Source of the DNA: JASFTV01 sp050050615
GTDB lineage: Bacteria; Desulfobacterota; DSM-4660; Desulfatiglandales; HGW-15
Direction: 5' to 3'
Length of the DNA: 6,247 nt
Assembly (NCBI GenBank): GCA_050050615.1
Contig: JASFTV010000213.1
Span: 1 to 6,247, forward strand
Made by a program: the position numbers and the translations under genes. Below are positions 1-6,247 of the stretch, piece by piece; positions within the stretch are counted from its first letter, which is position 1, and the number at the start of each line of letters is the position of its first letter. Below the pieces are notes generated by a model. The model made no database searches and was not told the DNA's origin. It saw only the letters and a program-made list of their open reading frames with translations.

Positions 1-1
1 T

Positions 2-118
2 TCCTCCAGAACTTCGAGTAGAAGCCGGCCATTATTTGAACCACCAAAAGATGTACCCCCCCTAGATGACGACGCCTTTGAATTCCCCGATCGCCGGAAA
101 CAGGGAGGTAAGCCATAA
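2..118 (+). CDS. possible C-terminal tail of an upstream gene (partial)
   Basis: The frame starting at base 2 is open from the window edge to a TAA at 116-118. It encodes about 38 residues rich in Pro, Arg and acidic residues, including a PPLDDDAFEFPDRRKQ stretch. This would fit a flexible, charged C-terminal tail of a gene lying mostly outside the window. No domain is recognisable. A second frame, starting at base 3, is also open from the edge and ends with TAG at 63-65. The choice between the two is therefore uncertain, and the stretch may be non-coding. It would end 65 bases before the asnB-like start, on the same strand. Confidence 0.25.
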   Translation, partial: SSRTSSRSRPLFEPPKDVPPLDDDAFEFPDRRKQGGKP

Positions 119-170
119 GCTATGGTCAACTCTGAGGGGGATTTTTCATAACGGATCAGAAATCTACAGG

Positions 171-177
171 AAAGGAG
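171..177 (+). promoter_or_regulatory. Shine-Dalgarno site of the asparagine synthetase gene
   Basis: AAAGGAG lies 6 bases upstream of the ATG at 184 and is a strong match to the anti-Shine-Dalgarno sequence. It fixes the start, which also places a cysteine directly after the initiator Met, as a class II glutaminase requires. Confidence 0.8.
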
Positions 178-183
178 ATCACT

Positions 184-1809
184 ATGTGTGGCATAGCTGG
201 ATGTATAGGAAAGGCAGACATACAGACTGTTAATCGTATGCTGGATGCCCTTCCACATCGTGGCCCGAATGACAGAGGCATCCATTGCCATGGTGACAGC
301 GTCTTTGGCCATACACGGCTGTCCATCGTGGATGTGGCCTATGGTCACCAACCCATTTTGGCCGACGGTGGAGGTTCAGGGATCATATGCAACGGCGAGA
401 TCTACAATTTTCGAAGACTGAGGACACGGCTTAGCCCCGAGTACCGATTCAGAACAAACTCCGACACCGAAGTGATTCTTCATCTCTACCGCGAGAAAGG
501 CCCTGAGTGCGTCGAGGAATTAGATGGCATGTTCGCCTTTGCCATCTTTGATGGGGATGAGTTTATGCTGGCAAGAGACCCCATCGGTATCAAGCCTCTT
601 TACTACGGTTATTACAATGACAGACTCTACTTCACCTCTGAGCTTGGGGCCATGACCCTAGCGGGTGTGGAGGAAGTCCACGAATTTCCTGCTGGCCACT
701 ACTACACCCCGAAGGATGGGTTTGTCCAATACTACCAGACCCCGGAGGTTGAGGACCATCTTCTTACCGACATTGAGGAGACCAGTGATCTGATTCGGAA
801 AACGTTCCTAAGGGCGGTGAAAGACAGATTGTTAGCGGATCCGGAAGTGCCGGTTGGCTCTTTTTGCAGCGGCGGCCTGGACAGCAGCCTGGTCGCGGCC
901 ATTGCCGCGGACGAGATCCCTCACCTTCACACCTTTGTGGTCGGTATGCGAGACGAGAACGGGAATTTGAGCGATGATCTAAAGGCTTCCCGCATCGCAG
1001 CAAAACATATCGGCTCCACCCATCATGAGCTTCTATTTACTGAGGAGGAATATCATGAAGCCCTTCCCACTGTGATCAGGAAGCTTGAAACCTATGATCC
1101 ATCTCTAGTTCGCTGTGCCGTCCCCTGCTATTTCACCTGCAAGTTGGCTGCTGATTACGTCACCGTGGTGCTCACTGGTGAAGGCGCTGATGAGCTCTTC
1201 ACAGGATACCATTATATGAAGCATTTCCCTTTCGATAAGCTGAATATGGAAGCGAGGCGTTGCATAGGCAACGTCCACAATATCAATCTGCAGAGAGCGG
1301 ACCGGATGGGCATGCTTTTCAGCCTTGAGCTAAGGGTCCCTTTTTTCGATGTGGCTATGGTGGATCTTTCTATGAAGATCCCACCTGAACTCAAAATACG
1401 CGAGCATCATGGTGCCAAGATAGAGAAGTGGATCCTGCGCAAGGCGTTTGAGAATACGGGGTATCTCCCTGATGAGATTCTTTGGCGCTATAAGGTGCAG
1501 TACACCCAGGGTGCGGGCTGTGAGAGCCTCGGAGAAAAAATGGCTGAAAAAGCATTGAGCGAGGAGGACGTTGAGCGTATCAAAGCTGAAAACCCAAAAG
1601 CGGTCATCAACAGCAAAGAAGCCGCCTATTACTTCGAGATATTCAGGCAGTTTCACCCTCAGGATTCCATTCTTGGCTCCATAGGGATCTGGACGGGTTT
1701 TGATTTTGCGGAAGAAAGAGAGCGTGTCCAAGGCACGGTGGATGGTGACCTGAAGCACCAATATCAGGAGGAAGAGGATGAGGATGAGAAAAACAGGGCT
1801 GTGGCATAG
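184..1809 (+). CDS. asnB: asparagine synthetase, glutamine-hydrolysing (AsnB type)
   Basis: Predicted cytosolic enzyme that makes asparagine from aspartate, ATP and glutamine. The N-terminal class II glutaminase domain (about residues 1-190) starts MCGIAG. Cys2 is the nucleophile once Met is removed. The usual glutamine-site motifs follow: RLSIVD (45-50), NGEIYNF (70-76) and SDTE (93-96). The synthetase domain carries the PP-loop SGGLDSS (229-235), ETYD (302-305), GEGADELF (332-339), R-DRM---SLE-RVPFFD (371-389) and a Lys in RYKVQY (437) matching the E. coli AsnB catalytic Lys. SKEAAYYFEIF (477-487) near the end is typical of AsnB proteins. The 541-residue length is close to E. coli AsnB. The last 15 or so residues form an acidic tail (EEEDEDEK). 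A related amidotransferase acting on another carboxylate cannot be excluded, but conservation along the whole chain favours true AsnB. The start is set by a good Shine-Dalgarno. No terminator is visible downstream. Confidence 0.93.
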   Translation: MCGIAGCIGKADIQTVNRMLDALPHRGPNDRGIHCHGDSVFGHTRLSIVDVAYGHQPILADGGGSGIICNGEIYNFRRLRTRLSPEYRFRTNSDTEVILHLYREKGPECVEELDGMFAFAIFDGDEFMLARDPIGIKPLYYGYYNDRLYFTSELGAMTLAGVEEVHEFPAGHYYTPKDGFVQYYQTPEVEDHLLTDIEETSDLIRKTFLRAVKDRLLADPEVPVGSFCSGGLDSSLVAAIAADEIPHLHTFVVGMRDENGNLSDDLKASRIAAKHIGSTHHELLFTEEEYHEALPTVIRKLETYDPSLVRCAVPCYFTCKLAADYVTVVLTGEGADELFTGYHYMKHFPFDKLNMEARRCIGNVHNINLQRADRMGMLFSLELRVPFFDVAMVDLSMKIPPELKIREHHGAKIEKWILRKAFENTGYLPDEILWRYKVQYTQGAGCESLGEKMAEKALSEEDVERIKAENPKAVINSKEAAYYFEIFRQFHPQDSILGSIGIWTGFDFAEERERVQGTVDGDLKHQYQEEEDEDEKNRAVA

Positions 1810-1854
1810 GATCGGTGCTTCTTGAAAACATTCGAGGGCAAAAGTGAGGGCTGA

Positions 1855-2127
1855 TTTGATAAACACTTTAAAGATAGGATTGATAAGCATACCGTCAAAG
1901 AGATCGCAGGCAAGCTAAAGGATGAGGAGAAAGATGTTCGTATCGCGGCATTATTTGCCTTAAGCCATATGGGAGGAATCGTTGATGATAAGACGGTTTC
2001 AAGAATGGCCCATAGCCTGAACTCCGACCGGGGAGATGGTAGGAGAGCCACAACGCTTTAGCCCCACCTGAAAGTGAAAAGCACTAAAATTCTCAAAACA
2101 TTGAATGAAGCTTTAAGTCCAGCATAG
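1855..2127 (+). pseudogene. HEAT-like repeat protein remnant with in-frame stop
   Basis: The 371 bases between asnB and the methyltransferase gene contain no intact gene. In one frame, 68 codons run open from the TGA at 1852-1854 to TAG at 2059-2061. They read like HEAT/PBS-lyase-type helical repeats: VKEIAGKLKDEEKDVRIAAL followed by a FALSHMGG turn, then a second unit, VSRMAHSLNSDRGDGRRATT. After the TAG the same frame continues with repeat-like sequence (PHLKVKSTKILKTLNEAL) to another TAG at 2125-2127. There is no usable start: no in-frame GTG or TTG, and the only ATG (1969) lies inside the repeat. The simplest reading is a decayed fragment of a HEAT-repeat gene, with its 5' part lost and a nonsense mutation in a repeat helix. 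The family call rests on the LKDE--DVR-AA--AL--MG pattern alone. Confidence 0.5.
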
Positions 2128-2180
2128 ATATGAAGGTTCAGCGGGCTTAGAGGCTTGGGAGCTTCGCGGTGAGCGAGTGA

Positions 2181-2966
2181 ATGCTTTCGCCTGTTCGAGA
2201 GGGAATGATGGCATTTAGTCAGAGAGGAAAAGGCAAATTTTCTATCATATTTCCAAAAGATGAACCTCACAGGAGATCTCAGAGTGAAGAATCCTGCATC
2301 ATTGAGCAGGGGGGTGGACGCAGACAAAGGATAAGGTTTCATGACTACCGTAAAATCTACGCTATTCCTGGCCTATATGAACATTTGTTCTGCGAAAAAC
2401 TCAGATATAACTCTCCTGAAGTTGTTACAGGCCTATTGGTAAAGGAAGTCTTAAGATCCTCCGGCGCGGTCTCCGATCTGGTCGTGCTTGAGATAGGCGC
2501 TGGGAATGGGCTTGTGGGTGAAGCGCTCAAGCGTCAAGGGGTGAGTGCCCTTGTGGGTATCGATATAGTCCCGGAAGCGGCTGAAGCAGCACAACGTGAT
2601 CGGCCTGGGCTCTATGTTGCCTATTACGTCGAAGATCTTCAGAACTTGTCGCCAGATGTTCAAAAGGCGCTAAAAGCAAAGCGGTTTAATTGCCTCGTTG
2701 CCGTTGGTGCACTGGGCTTCAGTGATATCTCCCCCAGGGCTTTTACCCAAGCATATAATCTTATCGGTGTTGGGGGTTGGATAGCGTTCAATATCAAGGA
2801 AGATTTTATGGAAGAGGGCGATTCGACAGGGTTTGAGCGTCTCATCAGAGGCATGGTCTATGACGGTGCCCTTGAGCTCAAAGTCAGACGTCGATATTGC
2901 CATAGGCTCTCCATGAATGGCCGGCCATTGCATTACATGGCCGTTATTGGAAGGAAAAAAAGATGA
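2181..2966 (+). CDS. class I SAM-dependent methyltransferase
   Basis: Predicted cytosolic Rossmann-fold methyltransferase of 261 residues; the substrate is unknown. Motif I is VVLEIGAGNG (101-110). The acidic residue ending strand 2, which binds the SAM ribose, is in VGIDIV (Asp128). VEDLQ (150-154) may be motif III, near the adenine site. The later strands are CLVAVGALGF (171-180) and GVGGWIAFNI (196-205), and the chain ends with a strand pair containing HYMAVIGRKKR. The HDYRKIYAIPGLYEHLF segment (54-70) before the fold is an N-terminal cap of the kind seen in small-molecule methyltransferases. The family match seems to begin near residue 50, so the first 45 or so residues are unusually polar. 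Starts at 2205 and 2208 are alternatives: GAGAGG precedes ATG 2208 by 5 bases, while GGTGAG precedes ATG 2181 by 7. It lies on the same strand as asnB but 371 bases away, so an operon is unproven. Confidence 0.85.
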   Translation: MLSPVREGMMAFSQRGKGKFSIIFPKDEPHRRSQSEESCIIEQGGGRRQRIRFHDYRKIYAIPGLYEHLFCEKLRYNSPEVVTGLLVKEVLRSSGAVSDLVVLEIGAGNGLVGEALKRQGVSALVGIDIVPEAAEAAQRDRPGLYVAYYVEDLQNLSPDVQKALKAKRFNCLVAVGALGFSDISPRAFTQAYNLIGVGGWIAFNIKEDFMEEGDSTGFERLIRGMVYDGALELKVRRRYCHRLSMNGRPLHYMAVIGRKKR

Positions 2967-3078
2967 GAGGATATATATTCGCCCTGTGAGAGCGAAGGAT
3001 GCAGGGAAAAGTCAGGGATTTTAAGAACAAAAGTGTGTTTTGCAAAAGGAAGCACAAAGGTCGCAACCAGAGACTTTA
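2967..3078. other. convergent intergenic gap
   Basis: This 112-base, AT-richer gap lies between the ends of the methyltransferase and nitrilase genes. It contains a short inverted repeat (TTCGC 2978-2982 / GCGAA 2992-2996, 9-base loop) and a perfect 10-base palindrome TTTTGCAAAA (3038-3047). Neither is followed by a clear T run on the strand it would serve, so no convincing intrinsic terminator can be called. No coding potential is visible. Confidence 0.5.
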
Positions 3079-4011
3079 TCAGTTGCCGACCTCCCGTCTT
3101 CCGAACAGAACCCGATCTAGCTCACGATACGTAAAGTAAGGATCATCATTTCTCAGGTAGGGCAATAAGATCCTTTTCCTGCGAAGCAAATCCTTGGAGA
3201 TATCTGCAAAGATCTCATCGGGCTCGTGAAGGGCTGCCTTGGACATCGTCTGCCCGAAGGGATTGATGATCTCGCTGCCCCCCCAGAAGCGGAAGGTGTG
3301 AATGTCAGACGGCGGCCTTGCAGCGCTCATGTCACGAATCTTCGCAGTCTCCCCGGCGAGAAAGGATCTTTGCTCCTCCCAGGCTTCCTGCCCGACACGA
3401 TTGGCGCAGATATTATAGATCCCGAAGACGCGAGCATAGAAGGTATTGATGATTCCCCAGCTCTCGATGTTGGAGAATTCCGTCCCCATGGAGCCCTCTG
3501 ATGAGTTGTAGATGCTGACAAAAACATCCGCCTTTCGGCAGACGCCGAGGTAGGGAAGGGAAGGGTGCCAAAGGTCATTGCAGATAAAGAGAGCGATACA
3601 GAAGTCGTGGAGCCTGAAAACAGGCACCTGTTTGCCCGGGGAAAAGTATTTTCGCTCTTCAAAGACACCGTAGTTGGGAAGGTTGAGTTTGCGGTAAGCG
3701 AACAAGACCTCGCCGTCGCGTGCGACCAGCGCGGAGTTGTAGAAATTCATGGAGGGCGACTCTTCTATGAAACCCACCACAACCGCAGTCCCTTTTGTGG
3801 CGGCGGCAAGTTTCTTGATCTCCCTGGAATTCAGTCTGAGAGCCACCTCATGGTATGCCTGCCCAACAAAATACCCTGTTAAGGCCAGTTCTGGGAAAAC
3901 CACCAATTGAGCCCCCTTTTCTCGGCCCTCATGGATTTTGGTGATTATGTGCTCCAGATTGGCCTTGAGGTCCATGAGAACGGGACTAATCTGATAGACA
4001 GCAACTTCCAC
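3079..4011 (-). CDS. carbon-nitrogen hydrolase, nitrilase superfamily
   Basis: Predicted cytosolic amidase of 310 residues, the usual nitrilase-fold size. The Glu-Lys-Cys triad is visible: Glu41 in VVFPELALTGYF, Lys108 in AYRKLNLPNYG and Cys144 in LFICNDLWHP. The second conserved Glu lies in FEERKYFSPG (118-119). The C-terminal segments FWGGSEIINPFG and LLPYLRNDDPYFTYRELDRV resemble the branch related to NAD-synthase glutaminase domains and to N-carbamoyl-type amidases. The substrate cannot be read from the sequence. I chose the GTG at 4011 because a perfect AAGGAGG precedes it by 9 bases and the protein then begins MEVAVYQISPVLMD, the normal family start. A frame-compatible GTG at 4047 would add 12 residues, but it has no ribosome site and would translate the Shine-Dalgarno itself. 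The gene overlaps the end of the upstream SIS gene by 26 bases, indicating one transcript and probable translational coupling. Confidence 0.92.
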   Translation of the reverse strand: MEVAVYQISPVLMDLKANLEHIITKIHEGREKGAQLVVFPELALTGYFVGQAYHEVALRLNSREIKKLAAATKGTAVVVGFIEESPSMNFYNSALVARDGEVLFAYRKLNLPNYGVFEERKYFSPGKQVPVFRLHDFCIALFICNDLWHPSLPYLGVCRKADVFVSIYNSSEGSMGTEFSNIESWGIINTFYARVFGIYNICANRVGQEAWEEQRSFLAGETAKIRDMSAARPPSDIHTFRFWGGSEIINPFGQTMSKAALHEPDEIFADISKDLLRRKRILLPYLRNDDPYFTYRELDRVLFGRREVGN

Positions 4012-6247
4012 GGTATGATCCCTCCTTGGCTTCGTTGAGCTGTGCACCGGCCGACGCCATAGCCGTGGCCAAGAGATTCAAAGCAAAGGGTAAAAGCAGA
4101 CCGGAAATGTGGGCCTTGTCCCCCTTTTCGTGCAACGACGGCAGCATAATCAGGTGACTGATGGGGTAATTGGTGAAAGCCTTTTTTCCCAGGTCGTTGA
4201 GAAAAGCCTCCTGGGAAATCACAATCATTCGGGCATAACGACAGCCGTAAGTGGCCAATTCGTCGAGAGCCCGCCCGAAGTGGCGGTTGCTGGTGGCATC
4301 CAATATGATCAGGTTGTCGTGCACACCGCTGTAGTCGTCCCGGAGGACCGGTAAATACCAGTGTCCTTCTGCAAAGAAGGGGCCTGGAACATAGGCAGGA
4401 GGTCGGACCAACCCCTCCAAAAAACGGTCCATCCTCTTTCCACCCAAATACCGTTCCTCCCAGATCGAAATCTGGTTTTTTCCGTGGGTTGAGACCATCT
4501 GATTCCTTGGGAGGATCTGGACGAATTTGTGTTCCACCTGCGGATCTACGGTAACCAGGGGACCGTGGACGCTTTCGCCCAGAAGGTGATATACGGTGAA
4601 GAGGTTTCTCTTCTCGTCGAACCGGCGGGTCCAGGAGAGCCCGGTTCCCGCAGAGTGTCCTATGAAGAAAGAGGTTCTGTAGGAGGCGTTGGCACGCATC
4701 GCTTCCAGGACGGACCGTTTAAGCCCCCCATCAGCCAGCATCTTCTGGATGAGGAGGGCACTCTTCTTGAAATGCTTTTCCAGGGTTCCGACCTTGGAAG
4801 GCTGGTTTTCCCTGAAGGCCTTCATGAGAAGAAAGCAAAGTGCTGCGTAGAGGAGGTCGTCTTCGCCGCCTTTGACGATATCCTCCCGCAGCGGGAAGTA
4901 TCCCAGACCGCGTTCGAACACGGTGGCTGCATCTTTCGGCAAATCCCCTCCCAACCAGAGGCATTTTTGCGGGAGATGCTCCAGGAGTCTGGAAAGATTC
5001 CCCTCATCCGGGTCTTTGGAAGCGAGGAGGATGACCAGGGACTCATCTCTGCTGGGAGTGAGCGGGTCATAGGCCGAAGCGAGTTTCATGGTACAGCCGA
5101 GATATCGGCTCCACTGCCCGGCTACATTTCTTGCGGCTGCATCAGCGGCTTGATCGAGAGGGATCAAAAGGATCTCTGTTTCCTCCGACCGACTTTCGAG
5201 GATGCCTTGGGTCAGCGTTTCGAACCGGGGAGCTTTGAGAAGGGCCTTGAGGGGATCCTTGGTGTTGATCTTCTCAGCCAACTTGCGTATGCCCTGGTAA
5301 TGGGTCTTTTCCTCACTATGAAGGGCGTCCCTTTCCCAGACACTTTGCCTCGAAAATACGGCTCGCGGCATAGGGGTATCTGAAATAAGCCCATCCCGTC
5401 GCTCTAGGTCAAACAATTCTTTGGCGGGCGTCAAGATCTGCGATGCGGGGGTTCTTCCTGCTGTGATCGATTTGGCACGGTTTCGAGGGAAATCCTCAGG
5501 GCTTCGCCCATGAGCCAAGCCGTAATGGAAGGCAAATCGATAATAGAAGACAAGATCCACGAATGGTTGAAGCCCTTTTGCCATCTTGGGAAGATAGATG
5601 CAGTGGTTCGGATTGTAGTCTTCGATTTCGGTCTGGGACCCGTTGGCACAGGTGACCACGGCAAAGGGGATGGCAGCAAGGTAGAGGGCTCTGATGGTTC
5701 CCAACGCTTCGGACAAACGATCTTCATCGGTGGCGTGGACCAGCACCAGGTTATCATTGAAGTCTTTTCTCAACGTATCGGGCGAGAAATCCTGGTAATC
5801 CAAAGGCTTTCCAATCGCTGTCCAGCTCGTCTCTTCAAGCTTCAAAGCCGTCTCCAGGGCCGTACCGGTGGAATGAAGGGCGTCAATCACGATGGAGGCA
5901 TAGCTATTGGCACTTTTGGATGAGAGCTCACTCGAGAATCGTTCTGTAGTCTCATCATTGAGGACTTGGGCGAGTACTTCCGGCACCTGTTGGAGCATTG
6001 CCATGGCCTTTGTCGCTTTTTCCTTTCGTCCCATGCTCGCGCAGAGCCAGACGGCGAACAGGTCGATACAGAAAAGCGTGCAGATCGTGCTCTTAATGCC
6101 AGGCACCGTCACTTCTTCTCCGCTCAAGACCGAGATGACACCGCCGCTCTTCCTGGCGATCAAACCCATGTCGGCGAACTGTTTTGCCGTAATACCGATC
6201 ATGACGGCATTATGGGCCTGCACTCTCTGGGCAAACTGAACCATATC
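3986..6247 (-). CDS. GlmS-like protein with duplicated SIS modules (5' partial)
   Basis: At least 752 residues; the frame is still open at the window edge, so the first ATG (6244) is probably internal. Positions below count from that Met. Module 1 (1 to about 270) matches the isomerase half of GlmS. It has the end of a first SIS domain, including VPGIKST (47-53) like the GlmS EIGVAST segment. A second SIS domain follows with LETALKLEE (130-138) like GlmS ALEGALKLKE, then the tail DFPRNRAKSIT (251-261) like DQPRNLAKSVT. Module 2 (about 340-745) repeats the plan more loosely: a degenerate SIS (355-480), then a second one with FFIGHSAGTG (526-535), Glu544 and GESVHGPLVTVD (556-567, like GELKHGPLALID). 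The end, QLNEAKEGSY, may be a relic of the same tail. GlmS converts fructose-6-phosphate to glucosamine-6-phosphate with ammonia from glutamine. Whether a glutaminase domain lies upstream is not visible. Function is inferred as phosphosugar isomerase/aminating enzyme or a sugar-phosphate-binding regulator. Confidence 0.82.
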   Translation of the reverse strand, partial: DMVQFAQRVQAHNAVMIGITAKQFADMGLIARKSGGVISVLSGEEVTVPGIKSTICTLFCIDLFAVWLCASMGRKEKATKAMAMLQQVPEVLAQVLNDETTERFSSELSSKSANSYASIVIDALHSTGTALETALKLEETSWTAIGKPLDYQDFSPDTLRKDFNDNLVLVHATDEDRLSEALGTIRALYLAAIPFAVVTCANGSQTEIEDYNPNHCIYLPKMAKGLQPFVDLVFYYRFAFHYGLAHGRSPEDFPRNRAKSITAGRTPASQILTPAKELFDLERRDGLISDTPMPRAVFSRQSVWERDALHSEEKTHYQGIRKLAEKINTKDPLKALLKAPRFETLTQGILESRSEETEILLIPLDQAADAAARNVAGQWSRYLGCTMKLASAYDPLTPSRDESLVILLASKDPDEGNLSRLLEHLPQKCLWLGGDLPKDAATVFERGLGYFPLREDIVKGGEDDLLYAALCFLLMKAFRENQPSKVGTLEKHFKKSALLIQKMLADGGLKRSVLEAMRANASYRTSFFIGHSAGTGLSWTRRFDEKRNLFTVYHLLGESVHGPLVTVDPQVEHKFVQILPRNQMVSTHGKNQISIWEERYLGGKRMDRFLEGLVRPPAYVPGPFFAEGHWYLPVLRDDYSGVHDNLIILDATSNRHFGRALDELATYGCRYARMIVISQEAFLNDLGKKAFTNYPISHLIMLPSLHEKGDKAHISGLLLPFALNLLATAMASAGAQLNEAKEGSYRGSCCLSD
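4021..4027 (-). promoter_or_regulatory. Shine-Dalgarno site of the nitrilase gene, inside the SIS gene
   Basis: On the minus strand AAGGAGG lies 9 bases before the GTG at 4011. It sits within the last 14 codons of the overlapping SIS-domain gene, so ribosomes finishing that gene pass over it. This site decides the GTG start. Confidence 0.75.

Noticed and set aside
3..65. Alternative open frame at the left edge resembling the PAGHY part of asparagine synthetases (RVEAGHYL)
   Set aside because: The similarity covers only a few residues and the frame ends at 65, so it cannot be told from chance.
113..125. Small hairpin CCATA-AGC-TATGG upstream of asnB
   Set aside because: Five-base stem with a three-base loop and no T run. 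Too weak for a terminator, and it matches no riboswitch or T-box that I can recognise.
1330..1890. 186-residue open frame on the minus strand over the end of asnB
   Set aside because: It lies opposite strongly conserved AsnB motifs. Its Leu/Ile/Phe-rich translation is what antisense of acidic, Lys-rich coding gives, and it is not a credible membrane protein.
2101..2130. Possible promoter, TTGAAT - 18 bases - TAGATA, before the methyltransferase
   Set aside because: Only 4/6 and 3/6 matches to the sigma-70 boxes and it overlaps the HEAT-like remnant. Such matches are expected by chance.
2058..2342. 94-residue minus-strand frame across the methyltransferase start region
   Set aside because: No recognisable domain or ribosome site. 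It overlaps the methyltransferase start and the repeat remnant.
3226..3882. Plus-strand open frames opposite the nitrilase gene
   Set aside because: They are shadows of a gene with an intact catalytic triad, and neither shows family similarity or a ribosome site.
4529..5383. 284-residue open frame on the plus strand inside the SIS gene
   Set aside because: It is antisense to a frame with clear SIS motifs, has no ribosome site and resembles no protein family. It is a mirror of the codon pattern of the real gene.

Overview
The window is bacterial, gene-dense and of intermediate GC. It has Shine-Dalgarno sites, a GTG start, a 26-base gene overlap and no introns. The gene mix (AsnB-type asparagine synthetase, NAD-synthase-type nitrilase, small class I methyltransferase, HEAT-like remnant) would fit an anaerobic or environmental bacterium such as a Desulfobacterota-like lineage. 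That placement is a guess from family resemblance, and nothing here fixes the taxon.

Layout. Positions 1-183 hold a possible tail of an upstream gene and the leader of an asnB-type gene. Positions 184-1809 (+) encode a glutamine-hydrolysing asparagine synthetase with both active sites intact by eye. Positions 1810-2180 contain no intact gene. They hold a decayed HEAT-like repeat reading frame (1855-2127) interrupted by an in-frame TAG. Positions 2181-2966 (+) encode a class I SAM-dependent methyltransferase. A 112-base gap then separates these genes from a convergent minus-strand pair.

The minus-strand pair is an operon read from the right edge. First comes a large GlmS-like, SIS-domain protein whose 5' end lies beyond the window (6247 down to 3986). 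It is followed by a nitrilase-superfamily carbon-nitrogen hydrolase (4011 down to 3079). The two genes overlap by 26 bases. The hydrolase's Shine-Dalgarno lies inside the upstream gene, so translation is probably coupled.

The most unusual item is the SIS protein. It looks like two GlmS-type isomerase modules in one chain. The first ends in the PRN-AKS tail typical of glucosamine-6-phosphate synthase but lacks the active-site histidine of GlmS. The second keeps a Glu/His pair at GlmS spacing (a GES-HGPL motif) but has lost the sugar-phosphate loops. In GlmS that histidine is donated by the partner subunit, so the chain may be a built-in asymmetric dimer with one composite active site.

Taken together, the window has three enzymes of amide or amino-nitrogen chemistry (AsnB, C-N hydrolase, GlmS-like isomerase) plus a methyltransferase. 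A pathway making an aminated or amidated metabolite or sugar is possible. Only the SIS/nitrilase pairing has direct genomic support, through the overlap.
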